A DNA stretch of 64,000 nt, from NCBI RefSeq assembly GCF_024753565.1, contig NZ_JANTPT010000001.1:2001336-2065335 (forward strand), read 5' to 3'. Positions 33,552 through 42,068 of the stretch are shown here, one piece after another (position 1 is the stretch's first letter; every line of letters starts with the position of its first letter). The DNA comes from Mechercharimyces sp. CAU 1602. Lineage in GTDB: Bacteria > Bacillota > Bacilli > Thermoactinomycetales > JANTPT01. The position numbers and the translations under genes are program-made. A model generated the notes under the pieces. That model ran no database searches, was not told the origin of the DNA, and saw nothing but the letters and a program-made list of their open reading frames with translations.

Positions 33552-36266
33552 CTACTGATCTCCACCCATGCCCGGAATATTGATCTGTACCTGCTGCGTT
33601 CCTGCTCGTTCTCCTGTCTGTTGGTTGACGGCAATCACTTGGTACGTCACGGTTCTTCCTGCAAGTGCCGGTTGGAGTTGATCGTTATAGCGGGTATCTT
33701 CTACCGTCGCTATCTGTTGATTGTCCCTTACGACAGTGTATACCACGCCTGGTGTAGGGGATGCATTCCACCTTACTTTCACTAAATTGGCACGTTCCTT
33801 ATACTCCACATTTAGATCACTCGGTGGTTGAAGGGGCAGGTTTGGACCTGGTTCTTCCGGCTCCCCTCCATTATCTCCGTCTCCACCCGGAACCACTTTG
33901 ACCGATGCCTCATTTGAAGGTTGCGCTTCGCGCTTTCCACTCTCTTCATCTGCTTCTGTATCAATAGCAATAACGCGATAGGTGTATACTTTCTGCTTGT
34001 TTCCGAAGAGATCATCGAGAATGCCACCACTTTCCGGCACTTCAATATTGGTATCACTATGTGATCCCGTGGTTACCTGCTTCAATTCTTGCCAGTCGCT
34101 ACCTTCTTCTTTTCTTTCGATACGGTAAACAACTCGGCTACCCTCGTCCTGATCAGTCCAGTTCAAATTAACCACGCGGTTACCAGGGTCATAGCTCGCA
34201 GCAAGGTCAGTAACTTGCTTCAACTGGAATGGTGCGGTTGGGTCTTTTACTCCTTCTGGTTTCGTAAGTTTACTGGAGCCTTTCAGGGTTTTGTTCATAA
34301 TGTATTCGAAGAGCTCCGCTCCATAAGACTTATCATCTAAGACAATTTCGAGCCCCTTCACATTATACACAGTCGCAGCCATCGTATAATCCTTAGAGTA
34401 ACCAGCGAACCATGAGTCTCTCGATTCTTGTGAGGTTCCTGTCTTTCCTGCTATATCATGATTAGGAATATTGATGCCGCGCCCAGTACCATATGTCTTG
34501 TTTTCCACAACTTCTTTTAACATTCTTGTCATATACCATGCGGTTTGCTTCGGATTTTGAAAAACCGTGGACTCCTTGACTTCCTTCAATGGTTCCTTAA
34601 CTGTATTTCCACTACCCAGCGCTGTGTCCTCAATTTTTAAAATTGTATGCGCCTCTGTCATTTTACCTTGTCGTGGGAATGACGAATACGCTTGTGCCAT
34701 TTCAATAGTTGAGACACCATCTGTTAAGCCACCTAATGCTAACGCTGCTGCACTTGACTTATCCTTCTCGGCTAATTCAATGCCGAACTGCCCTGCATAC
34801 TGCACAGCATTTTCCAACCCAACCTCTTCCACTAATAGCCTTGCAGTAGAAACATTGAGCGATCGCGCCACTACCTCCATTAGTTCCACGTTACCATAAG
34901 ATTTTTTTGAGTAGTTATTTGGATTCCAGCCTTTATAAGTCCAACTCTCGTCATCATTGATCATGAAGTACTCATTGTACCCTTTTAGGTCTACAGCCGG
35001 TGAATAAACGGTTAGCGGTTTAATGGAGGACCCTGGCTGATGTGGTTCGCGCGAACGCAAACTAAAGGTCGGTTTATACTCTCGTCCTCCCGCAATCGCC
35101 ACTAGCCCACCTGTTTTATTGTCAATCATCGTCGCTGCACCATCAATGACACCCACACTGTCAGCCGGGTAGAGGCTATCATCTTTCATCGCTTGATTCA
35201 TTGCTTTTTGTGCAGTTGGGTTAATGTATGTGGTAATTTTATACCCACCCACACTCAACTCTTTCTCATCTAATCCATAACGATCTATTGCTTCTCTCAC
35301 TACCATTTCTTTGTATGCATCGTATTCAGAGTTACTTAAATATTTCTCTAGGTACTTCTTATCCCGCTTAATTTCCTTATTTTGTTGCTCCTTTTTCTCT
35401 GCTTCGGTGATGACACCCTCTTCTGCCATTACTTTTAATACAGTGTCTCGCCTTAATTTCTGTTTTTCTTCTTCTCCAGAGAATGGATTGTAGGTACTTG
35501 GAGCTTTTGGCAATCCAGCTAATAGTGCAGCTTCATGTGGCTCAAGTTCATCTTTTGTTAGGTCTTTATCAAAATAGATCTTTGAAGCCATCTGAATGCC
35601 CATAGCATTATTACCAAAAAATATATAATTAAGGTAAGCTTCAAGAATCTCATCTTTAGAGTACTCTCGTTCCAAACTCCAAGAAGTTACAACTTCCTGT
35701 AATTTACGAGAATACGTCTTAGAACGATCTTCCATCACAACGTTACCAGCTACCTGCATCGTGATGGTACTTGCCCCTTCAGCCTTACCAAATTCTTTAA
35801 TATTGGCAACAACTGCTCTACCCATCCCAAAATAATCGACGCCGTTATGATCATAAAAACGACGATCTTCCACAGCTACAAAGGTGTCTTTAATAAGCTT
35901 TGCCGATTTGATATTTTCCAGTTTTACGGGCTCACGTTTTACTGCCCCAATTTTAGTAACCTCATTCCCCTTTTGATCCAGAATGATAGAGGAGTATTCA
36001 ATTTCGCCCATCTTCTCTAATCCGATCGTTTTGGTCGTCATCATGATGGCTGAACAGCCGCCTACTGCCACTAAGATTGAAGTAAATAAAACTAATAAGA
36101 TCCATTTTTTATTAAAAAAGCGGCGCCATCCTTTTTTCTTTCCATCTCCTTTATTCCCCTGCGTACGTTGTCCACGTGTTTCGCTTACACGACTGGTACG
36201 AGAGCTTAGCCGCTCACCACGGGCACGTGAGGGCGTTTCCCATTCGTTGTTGTTATAATCACTCAT
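33552..36266 (-). CDS. Class A penicillin-binding protein (PBP1A-like)
   Basis: This 904-residue bifunctional peptidoglycan synthase has a basic cytoplasmic tail (1-54), one membrane anchor (55-75), a glycosyltransferase domain with catalytic Glu133 (EDRRFYDH) and the GASTITMQ and RKLQEVV motifs, and a transpeptidase domain. The latter shows SxxK at Ser413-Lys416, SxN at Ser469-Asn471 and KTG at 608-610. Two fibronectin type III-like domains follow (about 690-775 and 805-900), ending in a Gly-rich tip. It polymerises and crosslinks glycan at the outer membrane face. AGGAGG precedes the ATG. It resembles PonA but the symbol is left open. Confidence 0.9.
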   Translation of the reverse strand: MSDYNNNEWETPSRARGERLSSRTSRVSETRGQRTQGNKGDGKKKGWRRFFNKKWILLVLFTSILVAVGGCSAIMMTTKTIGLEKMGEIEYSSIILDQKGNEVTKIGAVKREPVKLENIKSAKLIKDTFVAVEDRRFYDHNGVDYFGMGRAVVANIKEFGKAEGASTITMQVAGNVVMEDRSKTYSRKLQEVVTSWSLEREYSKDEILEAYLNYIFFGNNAMGIQMASKIYFDKDLTKDELEPHEAALLAGLPKAPSTYNPFSGEEEKQKLRRDTVLKVMAEEGVITEAEKKEQQNKEIKRDKKYLEKYLSNSEYDAYKEMVVREAIDRYGLDEKELSVGGYKITTYINPTAQKAMNQAMKDDSLYPADSVGVIDGAATMIDNKTGGLVAIAGGREYKPTFSLRSREPHQPGSSIKPLTVYSPAVDLKGYNEYFMINDDESWTYKGWNPNNYSKKSYGNVELMEVVARSLNVSTARLLVEEVGLENAVQYAGQFGIELAEKDKSSAAALALGGLTDGVSTIEMAQAYSSFPRQGKMTEAHTILKIEDTALGSGNTVKEPLKEVKESTVFQNPKQTAWYMTRMLKEVVENKTYGTGRGINIPNHDIAGKTGTSQESRDSWFAGYSKDYTMAATVYNVKGLEIVLDDKSYGAELFEYIMNKTLKGSSKLTKPEGVKDPTAPFQLKQVTDLAASYDPGNRVVNLNWTDQDEGSRVVYRIERKEEGSDWQELKQVTTGSHSDTNIEVPESGGILDDLFGNKQKVYTYRVIAIDTEADEESGKREAQPSNEASVKVVPGGDGDNGGEPEEPGPNLPLQPPSDLNVEYKERANLVKVRWNASPTPGVVYTVVRDNQQIATVEDTRYNDQLQPALAGRTVTYQVIAVNQQTGERAGTQQVQINIPGMGGDQ

Positions 36267-36427
36267 TGGTATAAACCTCCTGCTTGTTGCTCACGTTTCG
36301 CTCTATGCTATCTACCCAGCAAAGTAAGCTATCTTTTCTAACCTACGATTCGCTACGTTTCTCTCCTGATCTCTCTTAGCTTCCCTTTCCCTTCAGTTGT
36401 GCTATAGTGTGTAGTGAGGTGATTGAT

Positions 36428-36595
36428 ATGAATCGGCAAGCTGCCATTTTTGCCTGCCGCTTTACGGGCGGAATAGGCATTCTTTTTTCCTTACTAATCG
36501 GAACCACCTATGGACTTAGCAGTACCGCTATCGGTATCCTACTGTCTATGCTCTGGTTTGTGTTAGCACACTTTATATCTAGAGATAGGGGGTAG
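36428..36595 (+). CDS. Small two-span membrane protein
   Basis: A 55-residue protein starting MNRQAAIFACRFTGG at ATG 36428, with GAGGTGA just upstream. The frame extends to 36407, but that start has no ribosome site. Two hydrophobic spans (about residues 11-27 and 32-47) are joined by a short loop with a charged tail (SRDRG). It stands divergently between the PBP gene and the SDR gene. Function unknown. Confidence 0.55.
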   Translation: MNRQAAIFACRFTGGIGILFSLLIGTTYGLSSTAIGILLSMLWFVLAHFISRDRG

Positions 36596-36666
36596 TATAC
36601 ACCCATCCTATATTATTATAACGCAAATCAGATCAAGTTAGGTGTCAGGAATGCGTTTTTCTCAAT

Positions 36667-37440
36667 TTATGATGTAGAAAAGTCATGGTTATCAAAGCCA
36701 CCACCTACGTCAATAACCGCGCCCGTAATAAAGTCCGATTCCCTCTCTGTAAGAAAGCGAATCACACGGGCGATATCTTCCCCTGTCCCTGGTCGGCCGA
36801 CCGGGTTTTTACTCTCTTTCTTCCCCCGGGCAGCACTGATGGGCGCCTCTTTATACGGATGGCGAATATCACCTGGACATACCATGTTAGCCGTAATACC
36901 GTACTCTCCTTCTTCCAATGCTAACGTTTTTGTCAGGGAGGCAACCCCTGCTTTAGCAGCTGCATACGCTCCATACCCTTTCCAAGCAGGGGTATGTTCA
37001 ACATCTGGGAATCCAAAAGTGATAATTCGTCCCCAGCCCGCCGCTCGCATATCAGGGAGCACGGCTTGCGTGCAGTAGAAAACACTACTTAAATTACCTG
37101 CGATCATTTCATGCCACTGTTCTTGCCTGAAGTTAGCAAGAGGAGTGCGCTCAAAGATGAGGGGACCCGCTGTACAAACAAGTACGTCAATGCGCCCCCA
37201 CTCAGAACGTATACGGCTTACCATACGTTCCACATCCCTTGATTCACTTACATCCCCCTGCACAATAAGAGACTCGTAACCGTCTGCCTTCATCTTATCT
37301 TGAAGGGTTGCTGCTTTATCCTCACTTCGGCGATAATTTGTAGCGACACGATATCCTGTTTGCGCTAATAGTTTTATGATTTGGACTCCGAGTCCGCTAA
37401 CGCCACCTGTTACCCAGGCAACGGGCATTTCTGTTTTCAA
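36667..37440 (-). CDS. Short-chain dehydrogenase/reductase with altered active site
   Basis: The 257-residue Rossmann-fold enzyme carries the cofactor motif TGGVSGLG, a basic N-Y-R-R after the second strand (NADPH preference), CTAG-like VCTAGPL, and the catalytic pair YAAAK (in GAYAAAKAG). The Ser that usually lies 12-13 residues before the Tyr seems to be missing: the strand reads RIITFGFPDVEHTPAWKGYGAY. Substrate unknown; pteridine- or acyl-carrier reductases are the nearest ideas. The TTG at 37440 has AAAGGAG seven bases before it; the frame continues to an ATG at 37461 without support. Confidence 0.75.
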   Translation of the reverse strand: MKTEMPVAWVTGGVSGLGVQIIKLLAQTGYRVATNYRRSEDKAATLQDKMKADGYESLIVQGDVSESRDVERMVSRIRSEWGRIDVLVCTAGPLIFERTPLANFRQEQWHEMIAGNLSSVFYCTQAVLPDMRAAGWGRIITFGFPDVEHTPAWKGYGAYAAAKAGVASLTKTLALEEGEYGITANMVCPGDIRHPYKEAPISAARGKKESKNPVGRPGTGEDIARVIRFLTERESDFITGAVIDVGGGFDNHDFSTS

Positions 37441-37541
37441 AGGTACCGCTCCTTTCCCCACCCTTATCTCCTTATATTTTCAAACTGAGATTGAAGCAAT
37501 ACGTTTCTATTCTATTCTTTTATCCGCTGTTGTCAATAAAA

Positions 37542-37572
37542 AAACCTGCAACTCCTTTTAGAGTGCAGGTTT
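37542..37572 (-). terminator. Terminator after the small membrane protein gene
   Basis: AAACCTGCA(A)CTC pairs with GAGTGCAGGTTT with one bulged base; on the reverse strand TTTTTTATTG follows. The arm overlaps the stop codon. Confidence 0.75.
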
Positions 37573-37843
37573 ATTCTGATTCAGTTGAGAACGACTCGCC
37601 AGGATCTAAGATCCGTTTTGCCATCCATATAAGGAGTAGCGCCCCTATCGATAGTCCAATAACTAATGATAAGGGTCGTACCGGTTCCCATAGCGCTAGT
37701 GACATGAGTAAAATAGCCATTCCTCCAAGCGCAACGCATTCAAATATGCGCTTACGTGTCCACCACGCGCACAAAGAGGAGAGAAAGGTTAGAAGCATCA
37801 TCGCTTGCCACTCCCATAAATAGAGCATGTCCCACTGGTACAT
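37571..37843 (-). CDS. Small three-span membrane protein, Trp-rich
   Basis: A 90-residue protein with a Trp-rich amino end (MYQWDMLYLWEWQ) and three hydrophobic spans (about residues 11-27, 33-50, 57-74). Between them lie short basic turns (TRKR, AKR) and the tail is acidic. GGGAGG seven bases before the ATG at 37843 supports the start. I do not recognise a family. It is a single gene with its own terminator. Confidence 0.6.
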   Translation of the reverse strand: MYQWDMLYLWEWQAMMLLTFLSSLCAWWTRKRIFECVALGGMAILLMSLALWEPVRPLSLVIGLSIGALLLIWMAKRILDPGESFSTESE

Positions 37844-37926
37844 AGGATCGCCTCCCTTTTACTTTAGTCACTAGTCTATCCTTGTAATGGGTTTCACATA
37901 CTGCGAAGCCCATTCTCGTTCGTTTT

Positions 37927-37964
37927 GCCACCCATGTTATAATGCCTCATCCAACATGGGTGGC
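37927..37964. repeat. 12-bp inverted repeat without a T run
   Basis: GCCACCCATGTT and AACATGGGTGGC flank a 14-base loop containing TTATAATG. It lies 12 bases after the stop of the ATP-grasp gene. No U tract follows in either direction, so it may be a processing or stability hairpin rather than an intrinsic terminator. Confidence 0.6.
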
Positions 37965-37976
37965 TATATCTACCTT

Positions 37977-38930
37977 TTACTCCTCGTTACTTTTACTTGC
38001 CGCACGTACTTGATTCCCTTTGGATGGAAAAAGTCCGAATCGTGTTTTTAGATAATGAAAAAGTTCTTTAGGTATATTTACACCACAAGCAGGTTCTAGA
38101 CCTTCAAAGCCAGGGGAAGAGTTCACTTCGCAAATTTTGAAATGATCCCCATCAAAAAGAAGATCCACTCCTGCTACATCCAAACCCAAGATGCGTGTCG
38201 ACTGCGTCGCCAGCCACTCGATTTCAGGTGTAATTGCGTATTCTTTGGTGGTACCACCTGTGGAGAAGTTAGCTTTAAAACCTCCAGTAGCGGAGTTTCG
38301 TTCCATACAGCCCACTGCTCGCCCTCCGATTACAAAGACACGCAAGTCACGACCGAAGCTGGTCTCCACTAACTGTTGTAAAATCATATTAAAGTTAGGG
38401 TTCGTTGTCTCCACCAACTGCATCAGATCCTCAAAGTGGCCACGGCTCTCCGATAAGAAGACCCCTTTCCCCTGCGTCCCAGACAAAGTTTTTACCACGA
38501 TGGGAAAACCTATCTGTCTCTCCACCAAATCCACATCGACTGGGAATTTAGCTAGCATCGTCTTGGGAACTGGTAGGTTTTGCTCAGCTAGGATTTGGTG
38601 CGTGTATAACTTATCCTTCACCGTATCAATGCTTAGCGATGAATTGATACAAGGAACGCCCAAGCGCTCCAAATGACGAATCACCGCTAAAGCAAAGTAC
38701 GTGGTCCCCGCTCCCATCCGCGGTAAAACGAAGTCAGGCAACGCAACCGGTTCCCCATCAACATAAATACTGCGTCGATCTTCTTGGGTAACAATCAGGT
38801 CAACTTGGTTAGGTTCTAACACACGCAAAGATATCCCCTGATTTTCCGCTTCATCCAGTAAGCGATCAATCTCGTATGACTCAGGTCGTTCATTAACTGA
38901 GCTATTTCTGTAAAAAATCCATCCCTGCAT
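37977..38930 (-). CDS. RimK-like ATP-grasp ligase
   Basis: A 317-residue ATP-grasp protein in the RimK/alpha-L-glutamate ligase group, which joins an amino acid to a carboxylate using ATP. It has an N-terminal pre-ATP domain (about 1-100), a flexible loop FPIVVKTLSGTQGKGVFLSE with the binding Lys (about 150-165), RDLRVFVIGGRAVG, and the metal triad region DLLFDGDHFKICEVNSSPGFEGLE. Start at ATG 38930 (MQGWIFY) with GAGGAG about ten bases upstream; the frame open to 38993 looks spurious. The pseudouridine synthase gene lies 64 bases upstream of this start. Substrate unknown. Confidence 0.8.
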   Translation of the reverse strand: MQGWIFYRNSSVNERPESYEIDRLLDEAENQGISLRVLEPNQVDLIVTQEDRRSIYVDGEPVALPDFVLPRMGAGTTYFALAVIRHLERLGVPCINSSLSIDTVKDKLYTHQILAEQNLPVPKTMLAKFPVDVDLVERQIGFPIVVKTLSGTQGKGVFLSESRGHFEDLMQLVETTNPNFNMILQQLVETSFGRDLRVFVIGGRAVGCMERNSATGGFKANFSTGGTTKEYAITPEIEWLATQSTRILGLDVAGVDLLFDGDHFKICEVNSSPGFEGLEPACGVNIPKELFHYLKTRFGLFPSKGNQVRAASKSNEE

Positions 38931-38994
38931 CGCTACCCCACTCCTCATAATCATTCTGCTGACACTTTTTATTTCAAAACACCGTCTCTTCATT

Positions 38995-39897
38995 TTATAG
39001 CTTCGCCCACAATTCCTTCATATCCTGTGATAGGGGCGAGAAAAACATATACTCTTTACCATCGCGAGGGTGAATGAACGAAAGTCGTGTGGCATGCAGC
39101 GCTTGCCTCTTTATTCCATAATCTTTCCATCCCTCAGCATACATACGATCACCGATAATAGGGTGTCCATAGTCAGACAAATGAACGCGAATTTGATGCG
39201 TTCTCCCCGTTTCCAACTGCAAGCTTACTAGCGTCGCACCTTCTTTTCGCTCAAGCACTTCATAATGGGTTATAGCTTGTGCCCCGTTCTCATTCACCCA
39301 ACGGTGAATTGGGCGCACCGGATCATGGGCAATAGGACGATTGATCGTACCAACATCGTCCGCTATCTGCCCGTGTACGATCGCTACATACTGACGCTGG
39401 TATCGTTTCTTCTTCATCTCTTTAGATAGAAAATCATGTGTATAAGCATGTTTCGCCATCATGAGTAACCCAGACGTATCCTTATCCAGTCGACTTACTG
39501 GTCGAATGGGAAGCTCTCGTCCCTGTTGAAGAAAATGATAAGCCAAACCGTTAGCCAGCGTACCGTTAGGATAGCCTTTTGTAGGGTGGACAACGATTCC
39601 TGCTGGTTTATCTACTACAACAATATCTTCGTCCTCATAGCTAATACGAAGCGGAATGGCCTCTGGTTCAATCTTAAGTGTGATTTCATCTGGCAAAAAG
39701 ATGCGAATCTCATCGCCGCTATGAATACGTGCACTCAAATAGCTAGCCTCGTCATTGACCAGCACATACTGACCCTGTTTTAAACGACGAAGCCACCGGC
39801 GTGAAAAATGATAGCGATTTTTTAGTACCTGTTGCAGTTTCTTGCCATCCTCTGCTGCTGTCACAATAAAAGTGTTAAATAAGCGTTCCTGTGTCAA
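38995..39897 (-). CDS. RluA-family pseudouridine synthase with S4 domain
   Basis: The 300-residue enzyme isomerises uridine in RNA to pseudouridine. Residues about 12-75 form an S4 RNA-binding domain (FSRRWLRRLKQGQYVLVNDE). The catalytic domain contains RPVSRLDKDTSGLLMMAKH with the nucleophilic Asp (about 135), DIVVVDKPAGIVVHPTKG, and LETGRTHQIRVHLSDYGHPIIGD. It resembles the B. subtilis YjbO/YlyB/RluD group; target uridines (23S rRNA likely) are not decided. The frame begins MTQERLFNTF. Confidence 0.85.
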   Translation of the reverse strand: MTQERLFNTFIVTAAEDGKKLQQVLKNRYHFSRRWLRRLKQGQYVLVNDEASYLSARIHSGDEIRIFLPDEITLKIEPEAIPLRISYEDEDIVVVDKPAGIVVHPTKGYPNGTLANGLAYHFLQQGRELPIRPVSRLDKDTSGLLMMAKHAYTHDFLSKEMKKKRYQRQYVAIVHGQIADDVGTINRPIAHDPVRPIHRWVNENGAQAITHYEVLERKEGATLVSLQLETGRTHQIRVHLSDYGHPIIGDRMYAEGWKDYGIKRQALHATRLSFIHPRDGKEYMFFSPLSQDMKELWAKL

Positions 39898-39914
39898 TTG
39901 CGTTCACCATACCC

Positions 39915-41612
39915 TCAATATATGATACCCGTCCGCTTATGAGTACGGTTAAACATCGTCGGTTCCGGATCAAAATATTTTTCTGTGTAGCTCGGAACAA
40001 AAACATCTCGCTGATTAATATAACCTGAACCCCACGTTGGATCCATCGTCACCCACTCTCCACCAATCCTCACTTCCACCCAAGCATGACGAACACCCTC
40101 GGCATATCCTTCAACAAAACGAGCTTCCATCCCGTTGGCGCGCAGCAGTGCTACCGCCAAGAAAGCATAATCTTGACAAACACCCTTCTTCTCTGCGAGC
40201 GCTTTGAGGGCGCTATCATTTAACGAAAACGTGTCATTACGAAATTTAGGAACATCATACTTAATGGTTCGAGAGACATAGCGGTAGATTTTTTTTGCCT
40301 GTGCTCGTTCGTCACCAGCCCCTTTTGTCAGCGACTGTGCCAGTTCCTTTATCTTCTTATCATTTGATTGTACCCCTCTTGATGGATACAAATTTTCCTT
40401 TCCTATTGGCGCCGAACTGTCTATTTGAAATTGCGCTACGCCATAAAAACGAAAAAAGTCACGGTTTTCCTTCGTCACTTCAGGAACATTGACGATCACC
40501 TCATATTTCCCAGGTCCAAACCGTAGCCAAAATTCCCCTTTAAAATGATAATCCTTCACAGGGATAATATAGGAAGCTTCCTTGCCATCTTTTTCTGTTT
40601 GTACAATAACTTGTTCTGTCTCACGTGCAAACGGGGCATCTGGATCGATCTTACCTTCAATCGTATAGGTATCATCCGCTCGATCCCCGCTCACCGTCGG
40701 AGTGAGCAGCTGAATCCCACGTTCTTGGTAATGCTTATAATACGTAATCGGGGAAAGTGGTTCACGGGAACCCTTCTCTGCTAAAAAAGAGAGTGCTTTT
40801 TGATAGTACCCCTCTTTCTCTTCACTCGGAATAAGAACACTAAGGTGGTGAACTCCTTTCTCAAAAAGTAGCGGTACTTCTGTAGAAAATACTCCCTTAT
40901 GTACGGGGAGCACTTTCTCCCACTTCTTTCCTTCCTGTTCGATTCGTACCAGAATAGAAATATCATCCTTTATACTCCTGATAGCGCCTTCCAATTGCAC
41001 AGAGCGTTCGGCTTTCATATAACCCTGCTGTGGTTGTGCCAAAGTCACCCCTGACTCTAAGCCAATAGGAGTAAATGCCATATCTCTTTCCACTTTTTCA
41101 TTTACATTAATTACTTTAAACTGCGTGATTTCTTGGTACTGATCGCTTTTCTCCATGCTGGGGAGTCGGACAGTTACCTGATATGTACCACTTCCTGCAA
41201 ACAATGTAAGACTCTTTTTAAAAACTCCTTCTTTGATTGGAACGTAATAATCAAAGGGTTCCGCTATTCCTACATTTTCTTTTGCAGTCTTGTTGTCTTC
41301 CTCTACTTTCTCTACCACAATCCACAGATAGTTGGACTTCAACTTCTTATATGAAGCTACTTTACCGGAGATATCCACTTTTGCATTGACGGCAAATTTC
41401 TCGTACTCAGGAGCAGATAACTCTACGCCAGCATCAGTAGCATATTCTCGTAATTGAAGAGGCTTTAATGTGATGCCATCATGAACTTCATCTATCTTTT
41501 GCTCAAAAGGATCAGCTGATGACCTAGTCTGGTCACTCCACGAACACCCTGTCACGATCGTAAAAAGTAGCACCATTATTACAAAAAATCGACTACCCTT
41601 CTTCATTCCCAT
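39915..41612 (-). CDS. Transglutaminase-like lipoprotein
   Basis: The 565-residue exported protein begins MGMKKGSRFFVIMVLL and has a lipobox ending VTGCS (Cys near residue 22), so it is anchored outside the membrane. The middle is made of repeated beta-rich modules of about 110 residues. The final 150 residues are a transglutaminase-core domain with the Cys-His-Asp triad in KGVCQDYAFLA, RHAWVEV and MDPTWGSG. In bacteria these are usually proteases or peptide transferases on the surface. Start by ATG 41612 or 41606; the open frame to 41687 has no ribosome site. Confidence 0.8.
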   Translation of the reverse strand: MGMKKGSRFFVIMVLLFTIVTGCSWSDQTRSSADPFEQKIDEVHDGITLKPLQLREYATDAGVELSAPEYEKFAVNAKVDISGKVASYKKLKSNYLWIVVEKVEEDNKTAKENVGIAEPFDYYVPIKEGVFKKSLTLFAGSGTYQVTVRLPSMEKSDQYQEITQFKVINVNEKVERDMAFTPIGLESGVTLAQPQQGYMKAERSVQLEGAIRSIKDDISILVRIEQEGKKWEKVLPVHKGVFSTEVPLLFEKGVHHLSVLIPSEEKEGYYQKALSFLAEKGSREPLSPITYYKHYQERGIQLLTPTVSGDRADDTYTIEGKIDPDAPFARETEQVIVQTEKDGKEASYIIPVKDYHFKGEFWLRFGPGKYEVIVNVPEVTKENRDFFRFYGVAQFQIDSSAPIGKENLYPSRGVQSNDKKIKELAQSLTKGAGDERAQAKKIYRYVSRTIKYDVPKFRNDTFSLNDSALKALAEKKGVCQDYAFLAVALLRANGMEARFVEGYAEGVRHAWVEVRIGGEWVTMDPTWGSGYINQRDVFVPSYTEKYFDPEPTMFNRTHKRTGIIY

Positions 41613-41687
41613 CCCCCATCCCTCTCTGCATACCCCATTCACTTCTCTCATTATATGCTGAAGAGAGCACAAAAAAAAAGAGATCAC

Positions 41688-42020
41688 CTCCAGGGCGACC
41701 TCACATTATAATCGAGACCAAAACATCAACCAATATTGCCTTTAACTTAATCCTACACTATTTTGATCACTAGATGTTTTTAAAAGTTCGACTGAATTCG
41801 ACATGTGATGACAGTGAAACCATCTTAATTCCCCACTTCTTCTCCACATGTTTTAAAACAAAAGACAAGTACAATAAGGAAAAATCACTTCTTATTGTTA
41901 AATAAATTCTATTTTATATTTTAAAAGGAATAAGCCCCCCTATATTTCAGCCTCCTCGTCTACTATAATTCCATAAAAATACATTTTACTGTATAGTGAT
42001 ATTCTCTCTTTATACCTTGT
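41688..42020. other. Non-coding gap upstream of the XRE-TPR gene
   Basis: A stretch of about 330 bases between divergent genes. It is AT-rich with a short run of A, and holds no gene I can support. Confidence 0.45.
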
Positions 42021-42029
42021 GGTACAATA
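42021..42029 (+). promoter_or_regulatory. Extended -10 before the XRE-TPR gene
   Basis: TGGTACAAT (TG-n-TACAAT type, 42020-42029 region) lies about 40 bases before the predicted start. No clear -35. Confidence 0.5.
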
Positions 42030-42068
42030 AAGCGACATCATATATATGATTTAGAGGAGGGGATACCC

